Of a stretch of DNA of 64,000 nt, positions 1 to 12,105 are shown piece by piece. Position 1 is the first letter of the stretch. The number at the start of each line of letters is the position of its first letter. The stretch comes from Mactra quadrangularis (lineage: Eukaryota; Mollusca; Bivalvia; Venerida; Mactridae). A model generated the notes under the pieces. It was not told where the DNA came from and searched no databases. It saw only the letters and a list, made by a program, of their open reading frames with translations. The position numbers and the translations under genes were made by a program. The DNA lies in contig CM046311.1 of NCBI GenBank assembly GCA_025267735.1, positions 33,952,895 to 34,016,894 on the forward strand. Reading direction: 5' to 3'.

Positions 1-33
1 GTTATATGTGATTATACTGTAGTATACTATCAT

Positions 34-39
34 AATAAA
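34..39 (+). promoter_or_regulatory. Putative polyadenylation signal AATAAA
   Basis: AATAAA lies in a block conserved at the same place downstream of copies 2 and 4 (17318 and 38286). It would serve a gene lying before the window. Confidence 0.4.
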
Positions 40-247
40 ATATAAACAAAGTAATACAGTCCCGTTGTCATCCTTGAAGTATTCACAAAACATCTTAAAG
101 ATGTGAATATTTATTTACAAAAACCCAACGATGTTTTCATATATGCAATTTGGGAATTTCTTGTTTAGTATGGTTTAGTTCATTATCATTTCTTATCTAG
201 GGTTCATGTGTAATTTTATGAATATGAAATAACGAGATAACTAAGAA

Positions 248-269
248 TTATCTCGTTATAACGAGATAA
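248..269. repeat. Perfect 22-bp palindrome
   Basis: A perfect 22-base palindrome centred on TTATAA, with arms of the form TTATCTCGTT / AACGAGATAA. Two further copies of the AACGAGATAA half-site, one imperfect, lie at 232-242 and 276-290. It looks like a remnant of a small inverted-repeat element. Confidence 0.5.
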
Positions 270-587
270 CTAACTCGTAATAATGAGATAGTATAAACCT
301 TCAATATTTATTTTTATGCTTTCGTAATTTATCTAGTTGGATATGTATAATAGATAACAACAAGGTGGAAAATTTAATTATTTAATTATTAATTACTTTA
401 ATTATTGGTTAATAGTATTTGCTATAATTTACATTATTAAGTTAATGTTATCAAGATATTATTTCATTTTTTCAAATATTATTATGAAAGAAATTGAAGA
501 ACAAATAATAAAAAAAGCAAAAAAAACAACAACAAAAAACAAGTGTAAAGGTAATTACGGACAACAATGTTTATTGGCATATATAGT

Positions 588-721
588 TCTTTTTTCTCGG
601 CTGTCAAAAGATGAATTATTTCATGGTGAAGTCGTGCTCTTTAACTAACATTCGTGATATTGTGATAATAATTTATCAATCAACATGGAATTATTCAAAT
701 TTCGGCAGCCGAGAAAAAAGA
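588..721. mobile_element. MITE-like inverted-repeat element, family A
   Basis: A 134-bp element bounded by imperfect terminal inverted repeats. The ends read TCTTTTTTCTCGGCTG, and similarity continues inward to TTTCATGGTGA. The same family occurs downstream of copy 4 (38356-38491), in degraded form downstream of copy 2 (~17815-17945), and in longer form inside the introns of copies 3 and 4. No transposase is present, so it is non-autonomous. Confidence 0.6.
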
Positions 722-1586
722 CAATTTTAAGCTTAGAACGAGTATAGTGTCTTGTTTTATTTCAACTGAGGCCACAACAATTATATTTTTTGAATAGAAG
801 ATTGTAATGGTTCTTTTGCTGTTAGAGTAGATTTAAACATTTCATGTCCCTTGTAAATTACCAAAAAGATGTTCTGGCAATTATCTATTGATTTTAAAAC
901 TCACAATACTTAGTAGTGATTTAGAAACTGTGTAATCCCTAAGTAGAAAGGCAGAGGCAGGTTTCAAGATCTTCTTTCCTTAGCTGTCAAAGATAGATCA
1001 TTGTCACAATGAATATACAATAACATGTATTGTAACCTCTTATCCATTATCACTTACTGATAAGGGAAACATCCAGTTCCTTAGACATTCATGCAATATG
1101 AGCAAATTGTTTTCACTGAATTTACAGCAGTTTGTGAACATCCTGTTCTTTTTTCTACTTGATGTAATGCTATATCATCTAAACTGACCGTCATTGTATG
1201 ACCATTAGCTTATATAATCTAATGTCCCGGATCCTCCTCTTTAACATATATTCACACAATAAGGTGTTGGTATGCTGTTGATATTCGATGGTGTTTAATT
1301 TAGTTGAACCATTTATATAATTATCAAGATGAGTAACACAGAGTGGTATTTACTTTGATACATGAAAACATATTGATCATAAAAATTTAGATCCACAAAC
1401 TAGATTAATAAGATACGATTTAATGTTTGTAACTGTAATCAGTTGATTTAAGAATTTAGCGACTAGATTACACAAGCACCAAATGTTTACCGATATTTTT
1501 TTCAATCTTTTGTACAATAGCGCTCAAATGAACATACATGTATAACTAAATTGGGGAATGGTGGCATATTTCTGCCATCAGATATA
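722..1586. other. Duplicated 3' flank, no gene seen
   Basis: Blocks at ~841-1180 and ~1258-1400 align with 38911-39260 and 39616-39720 downstream of copy 4, and part aligns with 18031-18120 downstream of copy 2. I find no splice-bounded coding sequence here. It is best read as part of the duplicated unit. Confidence 0.55.
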
Positions 1587-1800
1587 TACATAATTAACGT
1601 GTTTCTTGAGTGATTAACTATTTACGTAACTAGTTTTCCACTTCTTATTACGCTGGTAAAATAGTACAAAAATGGATATTGTATGCTCTAATTTGCATTT
1701 AATTCCTGTTTTGATCATTAATGCCATAAAAAATACTATATGCCAATTGAATGTACAGACAATTTCAAGATTGCAAGGCCTTTGTGATAAGAACATGTTA
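1587..1800. mobile_element. Truncated MITE-like element (TACATAATTAAC family)
   Basis: The left end (TACATAATTAACGTGTTTCT) and ~150 bp of interior match the element at 31019-31273. Here the right inverted repeat is missing, so this copy is truncated. Confidence 0.5.
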
Positions 1801-1835
1801 CAGTATGTATTAAAACAAACAAAAAAAATCTGATT

Positions 1836-2114
1836 TGGTTTAACGCCGTGTCAACACAATTTAGGTCATTTTACGGGGTCCAGCTCACTTGAGCTAGCTT
1901 TCCTGAACCCTTGTCTATAATCAGTACTCACCTACCCTTCTTCAAGGCCGGAAACTACTCCATATTGTCTAATTAATGGAGAAAAAATTGACATTATTGT
2001 CATATTTTCATGGAAGGGCACAACCTCCCCGGGTGGGGTTCGAACCCGTACACTCTTCGGAACACGAGATTCCAAATCCCGGCGCGCTACCAACTGCGCT
2101 ATCGACCAGGGTTG
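1836..2114 (-). repeat. tRNA-derived SINE, family 1
   Basis: About 280 bp. Read on the - strand it starts with a tRNA-like head with a good A box (TAGCGCAGTTGG) and B box (GGTTCGAACCCC). A family-specific body follows. Close relatives occur at 3435, 19758, 33711 and in the spectrin introns. The acceptor ends do not pair as in a true tRNA, so I call it a SINE and not a tRNA gene. Confidence 0.75.
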
Positions 2115-2507
2115 AAAACAAACAAATAAATGAAACAATTTGAACACGTTCAGCGACTTCAGTCATTTGCTTTTTCCCGAAGCGCAATGATATTGTGTTA
2201 TTTGTTAATTAAATTTTCAAAGTAGTGTTTTTGTGTTTTAAATTGAGAATAGCAATAATGGCATATACATTTAATGCATTCTAATACCGAAGAGTATTAC
2301 AAAATTGTACAATATTGTACATTCTTTGAATTGAGAATAGCAATAACTGCTAGCTTTCACTTTGAAATTGAACTTTTGTCTATAGGCTTTAGTAAAAGAC
2401 CCGGCTATTTATTGAGCATAAATGAAAGTGGTCGCTGCTCAGTAAATACTCTACCGTTACTTCACAATGAACGAGGGGAAAACATTCGGACGGTGTACAG
2501 GTGAGTT
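2115..2507. other. Duplicated upstream flank, no gene seen
   Basis: This stretch aligns with ~31450-31928 upstream of copy 4: the same order of short motifs, then the same lead-in to the 53-bp array. The open frame at 2274-2504 is not conserved as protein in the paralogous segment and is not called. Confidence 0.5.
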
Positions 2508-2990
2508 TGAACGGAGACACACAGCTCTACAAGTCATTCACTTATAGTGATATACACACTTGATCGGAGACACACAGCTCTACAAGTCAGTCACTTCTGG
2601 GGATATATACACCTGATCATAGACACACAGCTCTACAAGTCAGTCACTTCTTGGGATATATACACCTAATCAAAGACACACAGCTCTACAAGTTAGTCAC
2701 ATCTTGGGGTAAATACACTTGACCGGAGACACATTGCTCTACATGTCAGTCACTTATTTGGTTATTTACACTTGACAACAGACACACAGCTCTACAAGTT
2801 AGTCACATCTTGGGGTATATACATATGACCGGAGACATAGGGCTCTACAAGACAGACAATTCTTGGGGTATATTTGTTACTGGCATTTTGTTTATTTAGG
2901 CAATTTGTAAAATGCCTGGCCATTTGATGATGCACAATAGGGTATGATCGGAGACACACAGCTCTACAAGTCACTTGGTGGGACATATAC
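2508..2990. repeat. 53-bp minisatellite, array 1
   Basis: About eight or nine degenerate units of a 53-bp repeat whose core reads ACACAGCTCTACAAGTCAGT. An unrelated ~75-bp stretch interrupts it at ~2870-2945. The same repeat forms much larger arrays upstream of copies 3 and 4. The units are contiguous, with no spacers. Confidence 0.85.
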
Positions 2991-3180
2991 ACTTAATAGT
3001 ACATTAATATTATTATACATGTACAGGTAAAAAAACAAAACAAATAAAACTATGAACAGCTGACACCAGTTTTAACACCTTCATAATTCAACTTTATGAA
3101 GTTTGTGTCCCCTTGGGTTTGGCTAAATTTGACCCCAGGATATTACTTCGAACAACGTCTGTAGAAATGATACTTTTCTG

Positions 3181-3428
3181 TTAGGGTTAACGCTAAAGCA
3201 ACACATTGTATAAGACATATTACGGCAGTCAGTCAACTTACCCATCGTTCCTGGAAAGGCTTAATCTCTGGATTTAGTTTTTAACCAGATATTAGGCGCA
3301 TACATCCGTCTTTGACTGACAACTGCCCATCATGATTAAGAATCGGTGGTATGAGCGATGATGCCAAAGAATATATTATGACCCTACAAGTATGCCAAAC
3401 CAGGCCCAACCTTGCGTGCTGCAAACTT
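3181..3428 (-). repeat. tRNA-derived SINE, family 2
   Basis: A member of the second SINE family, recognised by its conserved body (for example CAGTGACTGACAACTGCCC-like text). It sits immediately before a family 1 SINE, as upstream of copies 3 and 4, so the pair was duplicated as a block. Confidence 0.65.
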
Positions 3429-3434
3429 TTTATT

Positions 3435-3697
3435 GGGTTAAACACCATGTCAACACAATTTTAACGGCGTCCAGCGCACCTAAACTAGCGTCCCTGGACC
3501 CTTGTCTATAACCAGTACTTACCTATCCTTCCACAAGGCCGGAAAATTCTACATATATATTATGAGTTGAGGAACATTGACATTATTATAAAATTTTCGT
3601 GGAAGGATATAACCTCCCCGATTCGAACCCGTACCCCCTTCGGAACACAAGATTCCAAATCCCGGCGCGCTACCAACTGCGCCACCGACCCGGGTTG
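3435..3697 (-). repeat. tRNA-derived SINE, family 1
   Basis: About 263 bp. On the - strand it begins CAACCCGGGTCGGTGGCGCA with a perfect A box, and the B box GGTTCGAATC follows. The anticodon-like loop would read TGG. It belongs to the duplicated upstream block. Confidence 0.75.
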
Positions 3698-3956
3698 CCA
3701 AAAACTACTGTGGTGATACTACATCCTAAATATAAAGAAGTTCTAGGTCTCATGATTTTTGAGGACAAAATATTTCAACATTTAGCAATGTAACACCATG
3801 TTAAAATTTAGACCCCTTAATCTTTGTACAGGTCCTTAAGGTGATACCTCATATCATAAGGACGTTCTTGGCCTTATTTTTGACAATAAGATTTTTAATG
3901 ATTTATTAACGACAGACAGACGTACGCTGAATAGCTGAAAACGAACTCCACATTAT

Positions 3957-4088
3957 CTAATTTAATCTCAAAATTTATTTTAGTGACATGTAGCTTCCGT
4001 TATAATGATAGAATTGCATTCGTCGCTGTATTTTACCCAAATTTAAAAACGAAACAAGAAGTTTAAAATCTCACATTTTAAGGTAAAA
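3957..4088 (+). promoter_or_regulatory. Conserved proximal 5' flank of B-box copy 1
   Basis: About 130 bp directly before the start codon is conserved in all four copies, with shared blocks TTCCGTTATAA, ATTGCATTCGTC and GAAACAAGAAGT. It probably holds the 5' UTR and the core promoter, but I cannot place the transcription start. Confidence 0.4.
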
Positions 4089-7000
4089 ATGTCGGACGTC
4101 GGCAGTATTCAGGTGAATTTGTCAGAGGAGGCATTCGATTTTATATGTACCGTGTGTGACCGAAGAAATAAAATCAAAGAAGCCATTAAATATTGCAAAG
4201 ACTGTAAGGATTATTGTTGTCGACGATGTACAGATATGCACAAAGATTTTGCTCCTTTGTCTGGTCACAGTTTCTTGGATGTTGGACAAGGAAATCAATC
4301 TGGAAACCAAGGAACCAGTTTACCAGAGTTTGCGACGGAAAGGTGCTGCATACATAAGGAAAAAGTCATCGATATGTATTGCCAGGAACATGATTCTGTT
4401 GGTTGCTATGCGTGTATAGCAACGGAACACAAGTAAGTACTAAAGTAATTAAATTAACATACATGCATATAGTAAAATTTTAATATATAATTACAGTTTA
4501 CTTTTGGGTATGTGTAAGTGACTGATGGGTGGTGTTAATATATAAACAAACGCATATAAAATGACTAAAAAGATTTACATGTATGGAACGCCATAGCTGT
4601 CTGGTGGTGTTTTCATCTGTATTATCTAAATTAGTCTTATTATTTCTAAAACGAATGTATTTTTTCTAGGTGATGACTTGTCTAAACTCCGTCATATTAT
4701 GTCAAAATGAAGTGTTATTATGTCTACATATGGTGTCTTATCCCAATTCAATCTTAACTTGTATAAATGGAGTGCTATTATGTCCAAAATTAGTGTTGAC
4801 TTGTCTTAATTCCATCCTATTATGTCTAAATATAGTGTAACCATGCCCAACGGTGATGTTGACTTGTGTAAATGATGTCTTATCATGTTAAAAAGTAGTA
4901 TTTTCATTTCTTAATTTGGATTTGACAAGTCTAAACGTTGTTAAAGCTTCATATGTCCATTTGTAGCTTAATTATTTCAAAGCACGATCTTGATTTGTCT
5001 ATAAATTGTCTTATTTGGTCAAAATCTAATGGTGTTGATATGTCCAAATACCGTCTTATCATAATATAAGGTAGTGTCTGATGTCAAAATTTATGATAAT
5101 TTGTCTAAATCATGTCTTATTATATCACAGTAAGATGTTTCTTTTCCAAATACTGTGTTGACTTGGCTTAGCGCTGCCTTATCATAAAACAGTAAAGTGC
5201 TATTATGTTCAAATGTAGTGTTGACATGTCTAAACAAAGTCTTATTATGTCTAAATGTAGTGCCGATTTTATTTAATGTAGCGTTGACTTGGCTAAATGT
5301 CATGTAGACGTCGTATTGACATAATAAGACATCATTTCGAAAAGTCAACATTACCTTTTCACATAATAACACTATGTTTTGACATAATAAGACAGTGTTT
5401 AGACAAGTCAACATTAAGAAAATTCAACACCACATTTGAACATTATAACACTATGTTTTGACCTAAAAAGGCAGTGTTTTGATAAGTCGATATTTAGATA
5501 AGTCAACACTTCAATCGGACATTATAACATAATGTTTTGACTTAATAAAACAGTGTTTAGACAATTCTACACCACATTTGGACATAGTAACAAAATATTT
5601 TGACACAATAAGAAATCATTAGACAAAAACAACACATTTGGACATAAAGAGACAGATCGTAAACAAGTCAACAATACTGATTACAAAATCAGACGTCATT
5701 GGCGTTCCATACACATGAGATGTATTATATCGGTTATCTCTGTTATCATAACACAAACTAGATTATGTCAACAAGGCTTAAATGAAAAAATGAAGGTCGT
5801 ATTGTATGTTTATATGTTATATTATATGTTTTATATGGGGCTAGTTGAGCAATATCTTGATTTTTGTCCATAGGACTCGCAATAATAGATGCGTTTGGCT
5901 TAACGTTTCTCTGAACAGAAAATTTGATCTTTCAGACACCAGTAAGTATCACTTTGTGATACCCTATCTATTTGAAAGAATCTAATTCTAATGGAAAAAA
6001 AACACAAAATGATGTAAGGCGTAGAAGTAAGAGAAACCTCTCCTTCTATTTTTAAGGACGAAAAATAGGCCTTAGCAACTGAAAGGAGCGTTTCTCTTAG
6101 TACAATGTACGTCAAATTGTGAAAATTCAATTCGGTGGTGTTTTTAAGCGTTCTGTGTAATATATAAAGTAATGCACCGTATATTCTTCAAACATAAAAT
6201 GCTTTATGGGTAAACTTAATTTAAAGTGAGCACTCGTGATTTAATCATATGCGCATCAAAGTTCGATCCTATATTTATCATACAACATAATATATAGACA
6301 ACTGTAAGTTATTTCTTAATTATATGATGATACATTGGCATTGGATGATTATCAACATTTGGCATTCTTTTTTAAAATTCATATTACAACATACAGCAAA
6401 ATGCCATAATTATGTCATATTACAGCAATGCCAGAACCAATTATATTCTGAAGTATTTCTGGAAAACCGCATATGTAATGCAGTCACCAGTAAACAATCT
6501 TCGGAAATGTTTACTATAAACACTTTTTGTTTTATGCAATATTGCACATGCTTACTTTAATGAATACACGCTACGCAGATCTTTCTTTACTTTACTATGA
6601 TAAATTATGCTTGCTATTTGGTGAGATTCTTTCTGATTCTACCTTGTTTGTCTCTTTTTAAGACTTAAATTTTTATACTTCCACTCTAGTAATCTAATAA
6701 GCTAATCGTGAATTTTACATCAGGAGAAAACATTTCCTGTTGCAAAGTCACAGTTTTGCAACAATGTATGTGGATTGATGTGCAGCTTCATTGTAGGTTG
6801 TATATTTAATACCACACGCTGTACAATCATTTACTGAAAATTTGGAACTGAACCATACAACTATAATATCAGTTGTCTCTTTATAAAACTATAAATGACA
6901 TTACTTATCAATCTGTCACTAAAACTACATACGGACATTTTGTATCAGTACGGAAATGATGAGACATAATGGACTCAACTTGCCCCGTCACAAACAGACA

Positions 7001-9289
7001 ACTGTAGTATTGCATGTACATATTATGCATGCATCAGTTCCTCAGATGACTATCGTTAGCTTAAAGACATGTAAATGAGTAGCATAACTACATATATAAC
7101 TGATATCATAACTTTACAATAATTCGAGTACATTGCATATCAGTTTCCAGATTTTATAAGAGATAATTTTATAAGAATAGAGAACATTTAAATATTCCCT
7201 TCTTACACATTTTTCTTTGTAGGCTTGTAGAGTTCAGTATGGCGAATCTTAATGTCGTATGACTGGATATCTTAAAATTATAGTGTCATGTACATTATGT
7301 TTTTGTGAACTACCTGAGAGGAAATGTCTCAACTAACCCCTATGCTCAACTTGTCCCGCCCCCCCCCCCCCTATTAAAGTATTCAAATAATGATTATGGT
7401 TTTAATGAAGCTGGTCGTGTTTATAGTAGAAAGGATAATCTTAACGGACTTTTTGTAGTCAATGAATATTAAAATGGTACACCATGAATTTTCTAACATT
7501 AATGAAGGTCAAAATTTAGAATTGAGAACAGCGTTCATATTATAAATATAATTATCAAATGTATATGCGTTTTGATTTACTTTATCACACAAGCGTCCTC
7601 CAAGGTGCACTAGTTAAAATTAAAGATGTATTTTTTTTAAAATGAAGAAGGATTGTGTACTTGTTTTAAAACATTACATAGTGTTTCATTACGTTTCATT
7701 AAACTAAATATTATTTGGTAAAATATAAAACAAGCAATTTTTATACTCCTATGAAATGAATGTAATGCATACTGCGACTATTAAATTTCATCTTAATCAT
7801 AAATTCAGTAAAATAATCCACGAATGAAACAGTTTTCATGTAATCTGAATCACATAAAATAAACAAATGATTCAATTAGAATGAGGCTTTTGATTAAAAC
7901 ATCCCTGTATGTATGTACGTGTAACATAAGTTTGTTTCTTTCAGATCATGTCCAAAGAGTAAGATTTACTCTGTACCTGACATGTTAAATGTTTTGTTCA
8001 ACTCATCTGAAAGCAAAGAGACAGAGAGTCGTCTTAAACAAATGATGACGTCTTTGTCAAAATTGAATGAATCTAAGGATAGGCAATTGGAGGCACTGTG
8101 TGAATCAAAGACGACTGCTTTGGAGCAAGTTGCTACTTTCCAGAAAGTGCTTGAAGGTTTAATTAGACATGTTGCAGACAAATCAAGAAAAGAAATAGAA
8201 GAAGCATTCAAGAATGTCCAGAAGGAAATACTGGAAGATAAAGGAAACATTGATGACACTAACAATGTGTTACAAGATACCGACGACAAACTTACCAAAT
8301 CAGCATCCAATAGAGCACAACGATTTGTCTGTTCAAAATTAGCTCAGAAAAATATCACTGATGCAGCAACACATCAACAAACTGGTGGTTATAGAGAATT
8401 GAAGATATCTTTTGATCCTGACAATGTACTGAAGAATTTCATCCAGGGTTTACAAGGAGTTGGTAAAGTACAGATGAAGAAGATAGTTGACCTGTACAAA
8501 TTAAAAAGCAGTCAATTTATCAACATTAGGATGTCCGATGATATTTGCAAGTGTGTTTCTTTTGGATGCTGTCTAATATCAGATCAACAACTTCTAGTCA
8601 CTGATCGGGACAACCAGAAACTTAAACGAGTTGATATCAAGAAGATGACTGTGGTTGATCACTGTGCATTTAGCTGTAATATATTTGGCGCATGTTTGGT
8701 CAATGATAAAGAAGTTGCAGTCGGATGTGAAAGTCCAAACAAGATTCAATTTGTATCCATTGAAAACAAGATGAAGCTTACACAACAGATTGATACAACC
8801 CATCGCTGCTATGGTATTGCTATGAAGGATGATCTTATTTATGTTACTGACTTTGGTGCTTCTTTGTATGTTTATGATATGAATGGTGCATTGTTAAGGA
8901 CGATAACAAGTGACAATGACGGCAATAGATTGTTTACTAATAGTACACATATCACCTTCAATGATGTTGGGAACAAAATGTTTGTTGGTACCTGTGGTAA
9001 TGAATTTATATGTTTGGATTGGAATAGCTACCAGCTGCAAAGAATCAATGATAATGACTTGAATGGTGTAGATGGTTTATGTTGCGATAATAGTGGATAC
9101 GTATTTGTTGCTGGACGACGTTCTCACAATATCTTACAATATAATGAAGATGGTAAGAAAATTGGTGTTGTTGTGGAACAAAGAAATGGTTTCCAGTATC
9201 CGGCTTCGATTGCTTTTAACCCAAGAGATAATAGATTATTTGTGACATGGGAAGACTCTGACGTATTGCAAGTATTTGACTTAGAATAG
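4089..9289 (+). CDS. RING-less TRIM-like protein, B-box/coiled coil/beta-propeller, copy 1
   Basis: Two coding exons, 4089-4432 and 7945-9289, joined by a GT-AG intron (gtaagt donor, tttctttcag acceptor) that splits codon 115. The product has 562 residues. Exon 1 encodes a B-box 1-type finger (C20, C23, C36, C39, C44, C47, H51, H60) and a B-box 2-type finger (C86, H89, C98, H101, C106, C109, H114) whose last cysteine (C117) comes from exon 2. A coiled coil follows at ~128-235, then NHL-like blade repeats from ~285 to the end. There is no RING, so E3 ligase activity is not predicted. Such proteins are numerous in molluscs and often act as cytoplasmic regulators or in innate immunity, but the role here is unknown. 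The intron is unusually long (3.5 kb) because of a foldback element. The start matches copies 2 and 4. Confidence 0.88.
4582..5712. mobile_element. Foldback-type transposon in intron of copy 1
   Basis: A 1131-bp element whose ends are inverted repeats (TATGGAACGCCATAG at the left; the right end is its complement with small changes). Both sides carry ACATG (4577-4581 and 5713-5717) as a 5-bp target duplication. The interior is a tandem series of short related units (TGTCTTATTATGTC, GTGTTGACTTGTCTAAA). These run forward to ~5300 and in reverse complement from there on, so the whole could fold into one hairpin. Introns of the other copies lack it at the matching site. No transposase frame is present. 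Confidence 0.75.
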
Positions 9290-10880
9290 AAACATTCTTA
9301 TTACCGATGTAAAAGTGAGTTTTAATTCATTTTGCAATATTTTAGCTGTTATGTTTAACAGCTGACACTCAACACGCATATGTAAGTATAAAATTATGTT
9401 TTGTTCATTGCCAATCAGGCTGGTTACATTTAACTTTTGACAATATGCAAACACATACCACATGTGCTTATTATAAGTTTTTCCTTTATATTTAAAACTA
9501 GTATATTGTGTATAGATTATACGACTGGATGCAAAACCTGAGTTTCTTATACGAAATATTGCTATGTTCATGCTCAATGTTTTGAATGAAACTTGATAGC
9601 ACCAATCCTGATAGTAGTGAAGTAATGTTGTAATTCACGTAGTATAGTCTTGTATTGTATAATCTATGATACAAATATAATCTTAGTTGTCTATTGAAAT
9701 GAATGTTTTTTATAACTTTTTAACCTTATTATAAAATATAAAAATATGCTGACGAGTTGATTCCTTTTTTATTAGTGATACCGCATCATATCAAATATGA
9801 ATATACCTGTTCTTTCTGATGTCACTGGTGATTGTAAGCGTCAATTTATCAAACTTAACTTACACCATGAGGGTATGAAAAAACGCCGAGAACATGAGAA
9901 ACGGGTAAATAAAAAAGAGGATAGTTACTTAAAGAACTATGAAAATTCACAAAAATTGAAGTATTTGGCAAAACGTATATTTTACCTTATATTTAAACAG
10001 AAGTGAGACATAGTAAAGTCTATACAATAATATGCCTTCTGTCATGCTTTATGGTGAAATGTGGTGCCATTGGATGAAAACGTGCGACTTAAGCATGAAT
10101 TACAGAAACAAACATGAAAGAAACAGAACATATGTCAATTTCAGAGAATTTTTTTTAAACTCATAAACCATGTGGTTTCAAAAAAGATATCACTAGGCAA
10201 AATATAAGACACCCCTTTGAGATAATTTTTGACTTCATATTTATGACAAGAAACTTTAAATCGTTTAATAATTGACTGAGTCCAATTACAACGTATTTGA
10301 AGCGAAAAAAAAATAACAATCACGGGCTAGTGAACTCTGATGAGTGATATAGGGCAAATATCATCCTCTTGTATGGTGTCAAAGAAGAAAACGAAATACA
10401 TTGTACATACATTTATTTAAAGACTGCCCTGTAACTATTAACAAAAATGACTGACATACATAAAATGGATCGCTATTACCCAGTACTAGAACGTAGAAGA
10501 AAAGAAGACAAATACACCAATGTTATAATGTAGTTATGCGCTTTAATACAATATATCAAATTTGCTATCAAATTGTCTCGATCTTCAAGTTAAAAGGCTA
10601 TTACTCGGAGTAGGGTGTAGAACAAAAAGTGTATGCACAAAATTGAAGAATATATTACGATCTTTCTTACATAAAACAGTATGGTTTGATAAAATCTATT
10701 TTCGGAGGAAAAGTCGTCTAAATGTGCCAACATTTCTAATAAATTACCTTTACCCCCAGTTGTGTCGGTTTATGACGAGACCTAAAACTTGTATATGCAC
10801 CCAGATTATGTTGTCTGTAATTGTAATTGAAGGAGCTCAGAATCATATGACTGGTTTGTTAATACCAGTAAACATAATGT
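9290..10880. other. 3' flank of copy 1, then no feature seen
   Basis: 9290-10000 aligns with the 3' flank of copy 3 (23604-24290), including the blocks around 9780-9990. From ~10010 to 10880 I see no gene and no repeat that I recognise. The open frame at 9797-10006 is not conserved in copy 3's flank. Confidence 0.5.
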
Positions 10881-10947
10881 GTTCTCGTTCCCAGAGTCTA
10901 GTAGAATTCTAGTATTGAGAACCTACTAGACACTGGGAACGAGAATG
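10881..10947. repeat. Near-perfect palindrome, TTCTCGTTCCCAG family
   Basis: Two ~30-base arms (TTCTCGTTCCCAGAGTCTAG and its complement) meet almost without a loop. The palindrome at 11932-12006 belongs to the same family, so this is probably a very small MITE. Confidence 0.65.
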
Positions 10948-11931
10948 ACATAATAAAGATGTATTGGTACAGATAGTATGAACGCTAGGAACAACGTTTA
11001 CATGTACTATGTAGAGGTATGTCTAGTTTTGTTTGTTCTGTCTTAAAGGGTGTACTGGTCACTCATCCTAAGATAGAAAGATGGAAAACATGGAGAATAT
11101 TAAATTTTTCATATTTAATTCTATTCTCTTGAAGTGTTTAGATTTTAATTTACATATGAATCTACATACACATAGACAACCCGTACGGAATGGTAAATTT
11201 GTTATAATTATCTCTATCTTTTTTATGTGTACCGGACAAACATGCATGTGTATTCACATATTGATAGACAACCCTTACTGAATGCTAAATTTGTCATATT
11301 TATTTCGTAATTCAATTGATCAGAAAATTCATGATGAAATGATATCAAATTTATTTTATACTTCTTTCACACGTTTATCTGAATTATATACTACGTTATA
11401 TGTCTTGATGCAGTTTAAATTATTCTTGAAAGACTATAGGTAAACGACGATTATACTAACTAAGTTATCCTCTTATGCATACCGACGCCAGCGAACTGAT
11501 ACATTTAACCCCTTAATTAATTTCACAAAGACTACAACCCTTAAAATGTTACTAGTTATTTATCGAAGGGAGGTAACTGAGGACGACGCTTACAAACGAT
11601 ATTTGGTCAAAATTTCAATTTGAATTGTCTTTCTTAAAAAAATCGCAAGGAAGCCCGTAAGTTGGCCTGCTCTAATCATGTTTTAGCTCTCATGAACACT
11701 CATTAAAACATTGTATGTGTGGAAGTTACAAAGTTTTATATGCAGTTGCTTTGTTTTCATCTTTTACAGAATTTGTCATATGTAGCGTAATATACAGTTA
11801 TATAAATATGTAATGACATCAGCTGTTTTCTCGTCAGTTTTGATAGTATCATAATAGAGAGAAAGCCGATAGATTTTGGTCAAACTTGGAGTCGATTCCT
11901 TCGCGTAGAGTCTGGGTAGCCTGGTAGAAAT

Positions 11932-12006
11932 TTCTCGTACCCAGAGTCTAGTGGGATTCTCAATACTAGCTAGTATTGAGAATCCTTCTAGACTCTGGGT
12001 ATGAGA
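11932..12006. repeat. Near-perfect palindrome, TTCTCGTTCCCAG family
   Basis: A 75-bp palindrome with ~37-base arms and a CTAG centre (AATACTAGCTAGTATT). The outer arms match those at 10881-10947. It could extrude as a cruciform. Confidence 0.7.
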
Positions 12007-12105
12007 ATGGAGGACACCCTTCTCTGCCACAGTCATGTGGGTCATATATATACTAATCAAAAGTTATGACGCAAACGGTAATTAGTTAACGTTCGGATAC
12101 GGGGA

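Larger units (their letters stand above)
1..587 (+). other. 3' flank of an upstream B-box paralogue
   Basis: The first ~90 bases match the regions downstream of gene copy 2 (from ~17291) and copy 4 (from ~38261), including a shared AATAAA. This suggests that the body of another copy of the tandem family ends just before base 1. The rest of the stretch is AT-rich and I see no coding potential in it; the small open frame at 445-648 is low-complexity Lys/Asn. Confidence 0.6.

Noticed and set aside
445..648. 67-codon frame at the left end
   Set aside because: Lys/Asn-rich low-complexity text that runs into a MITE; no splice signals or homology.
2036..2114. tRNA gene on the - strand (and equivalents at ~3620, ~19940 and ~34200)
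   Set aside because: A and B boxes are good, but the acceptor stem does not pair and the sequence continues into a repeated body. It is the head of a SINE.
5091..5414. 107-codon frame on the - strand
   Set aside because: It lies entirely within the foldback element and is made of its short repeats.
7352..7372. Run of C residues as a regulatory or quadruplex site
   Set aside because: An isolated homopolymer in an intron. Similar runs at 34670 belong to a MITE end. Nothing indicates function.
7966..8310. Antisense frame opposite the coiled-coil exon (also 15748, 22265, 36589)
   Set aside because: It recurs in every copy only because the sense strand is conserved; low-complexity Ser/Leu text and no promoter or splice context.
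9797..10006. 69-codon frame downstream of copy 1
   Set aside because: The paralogous flank of copy 3 is broken by stops in the same place, so there is no sign of selection.
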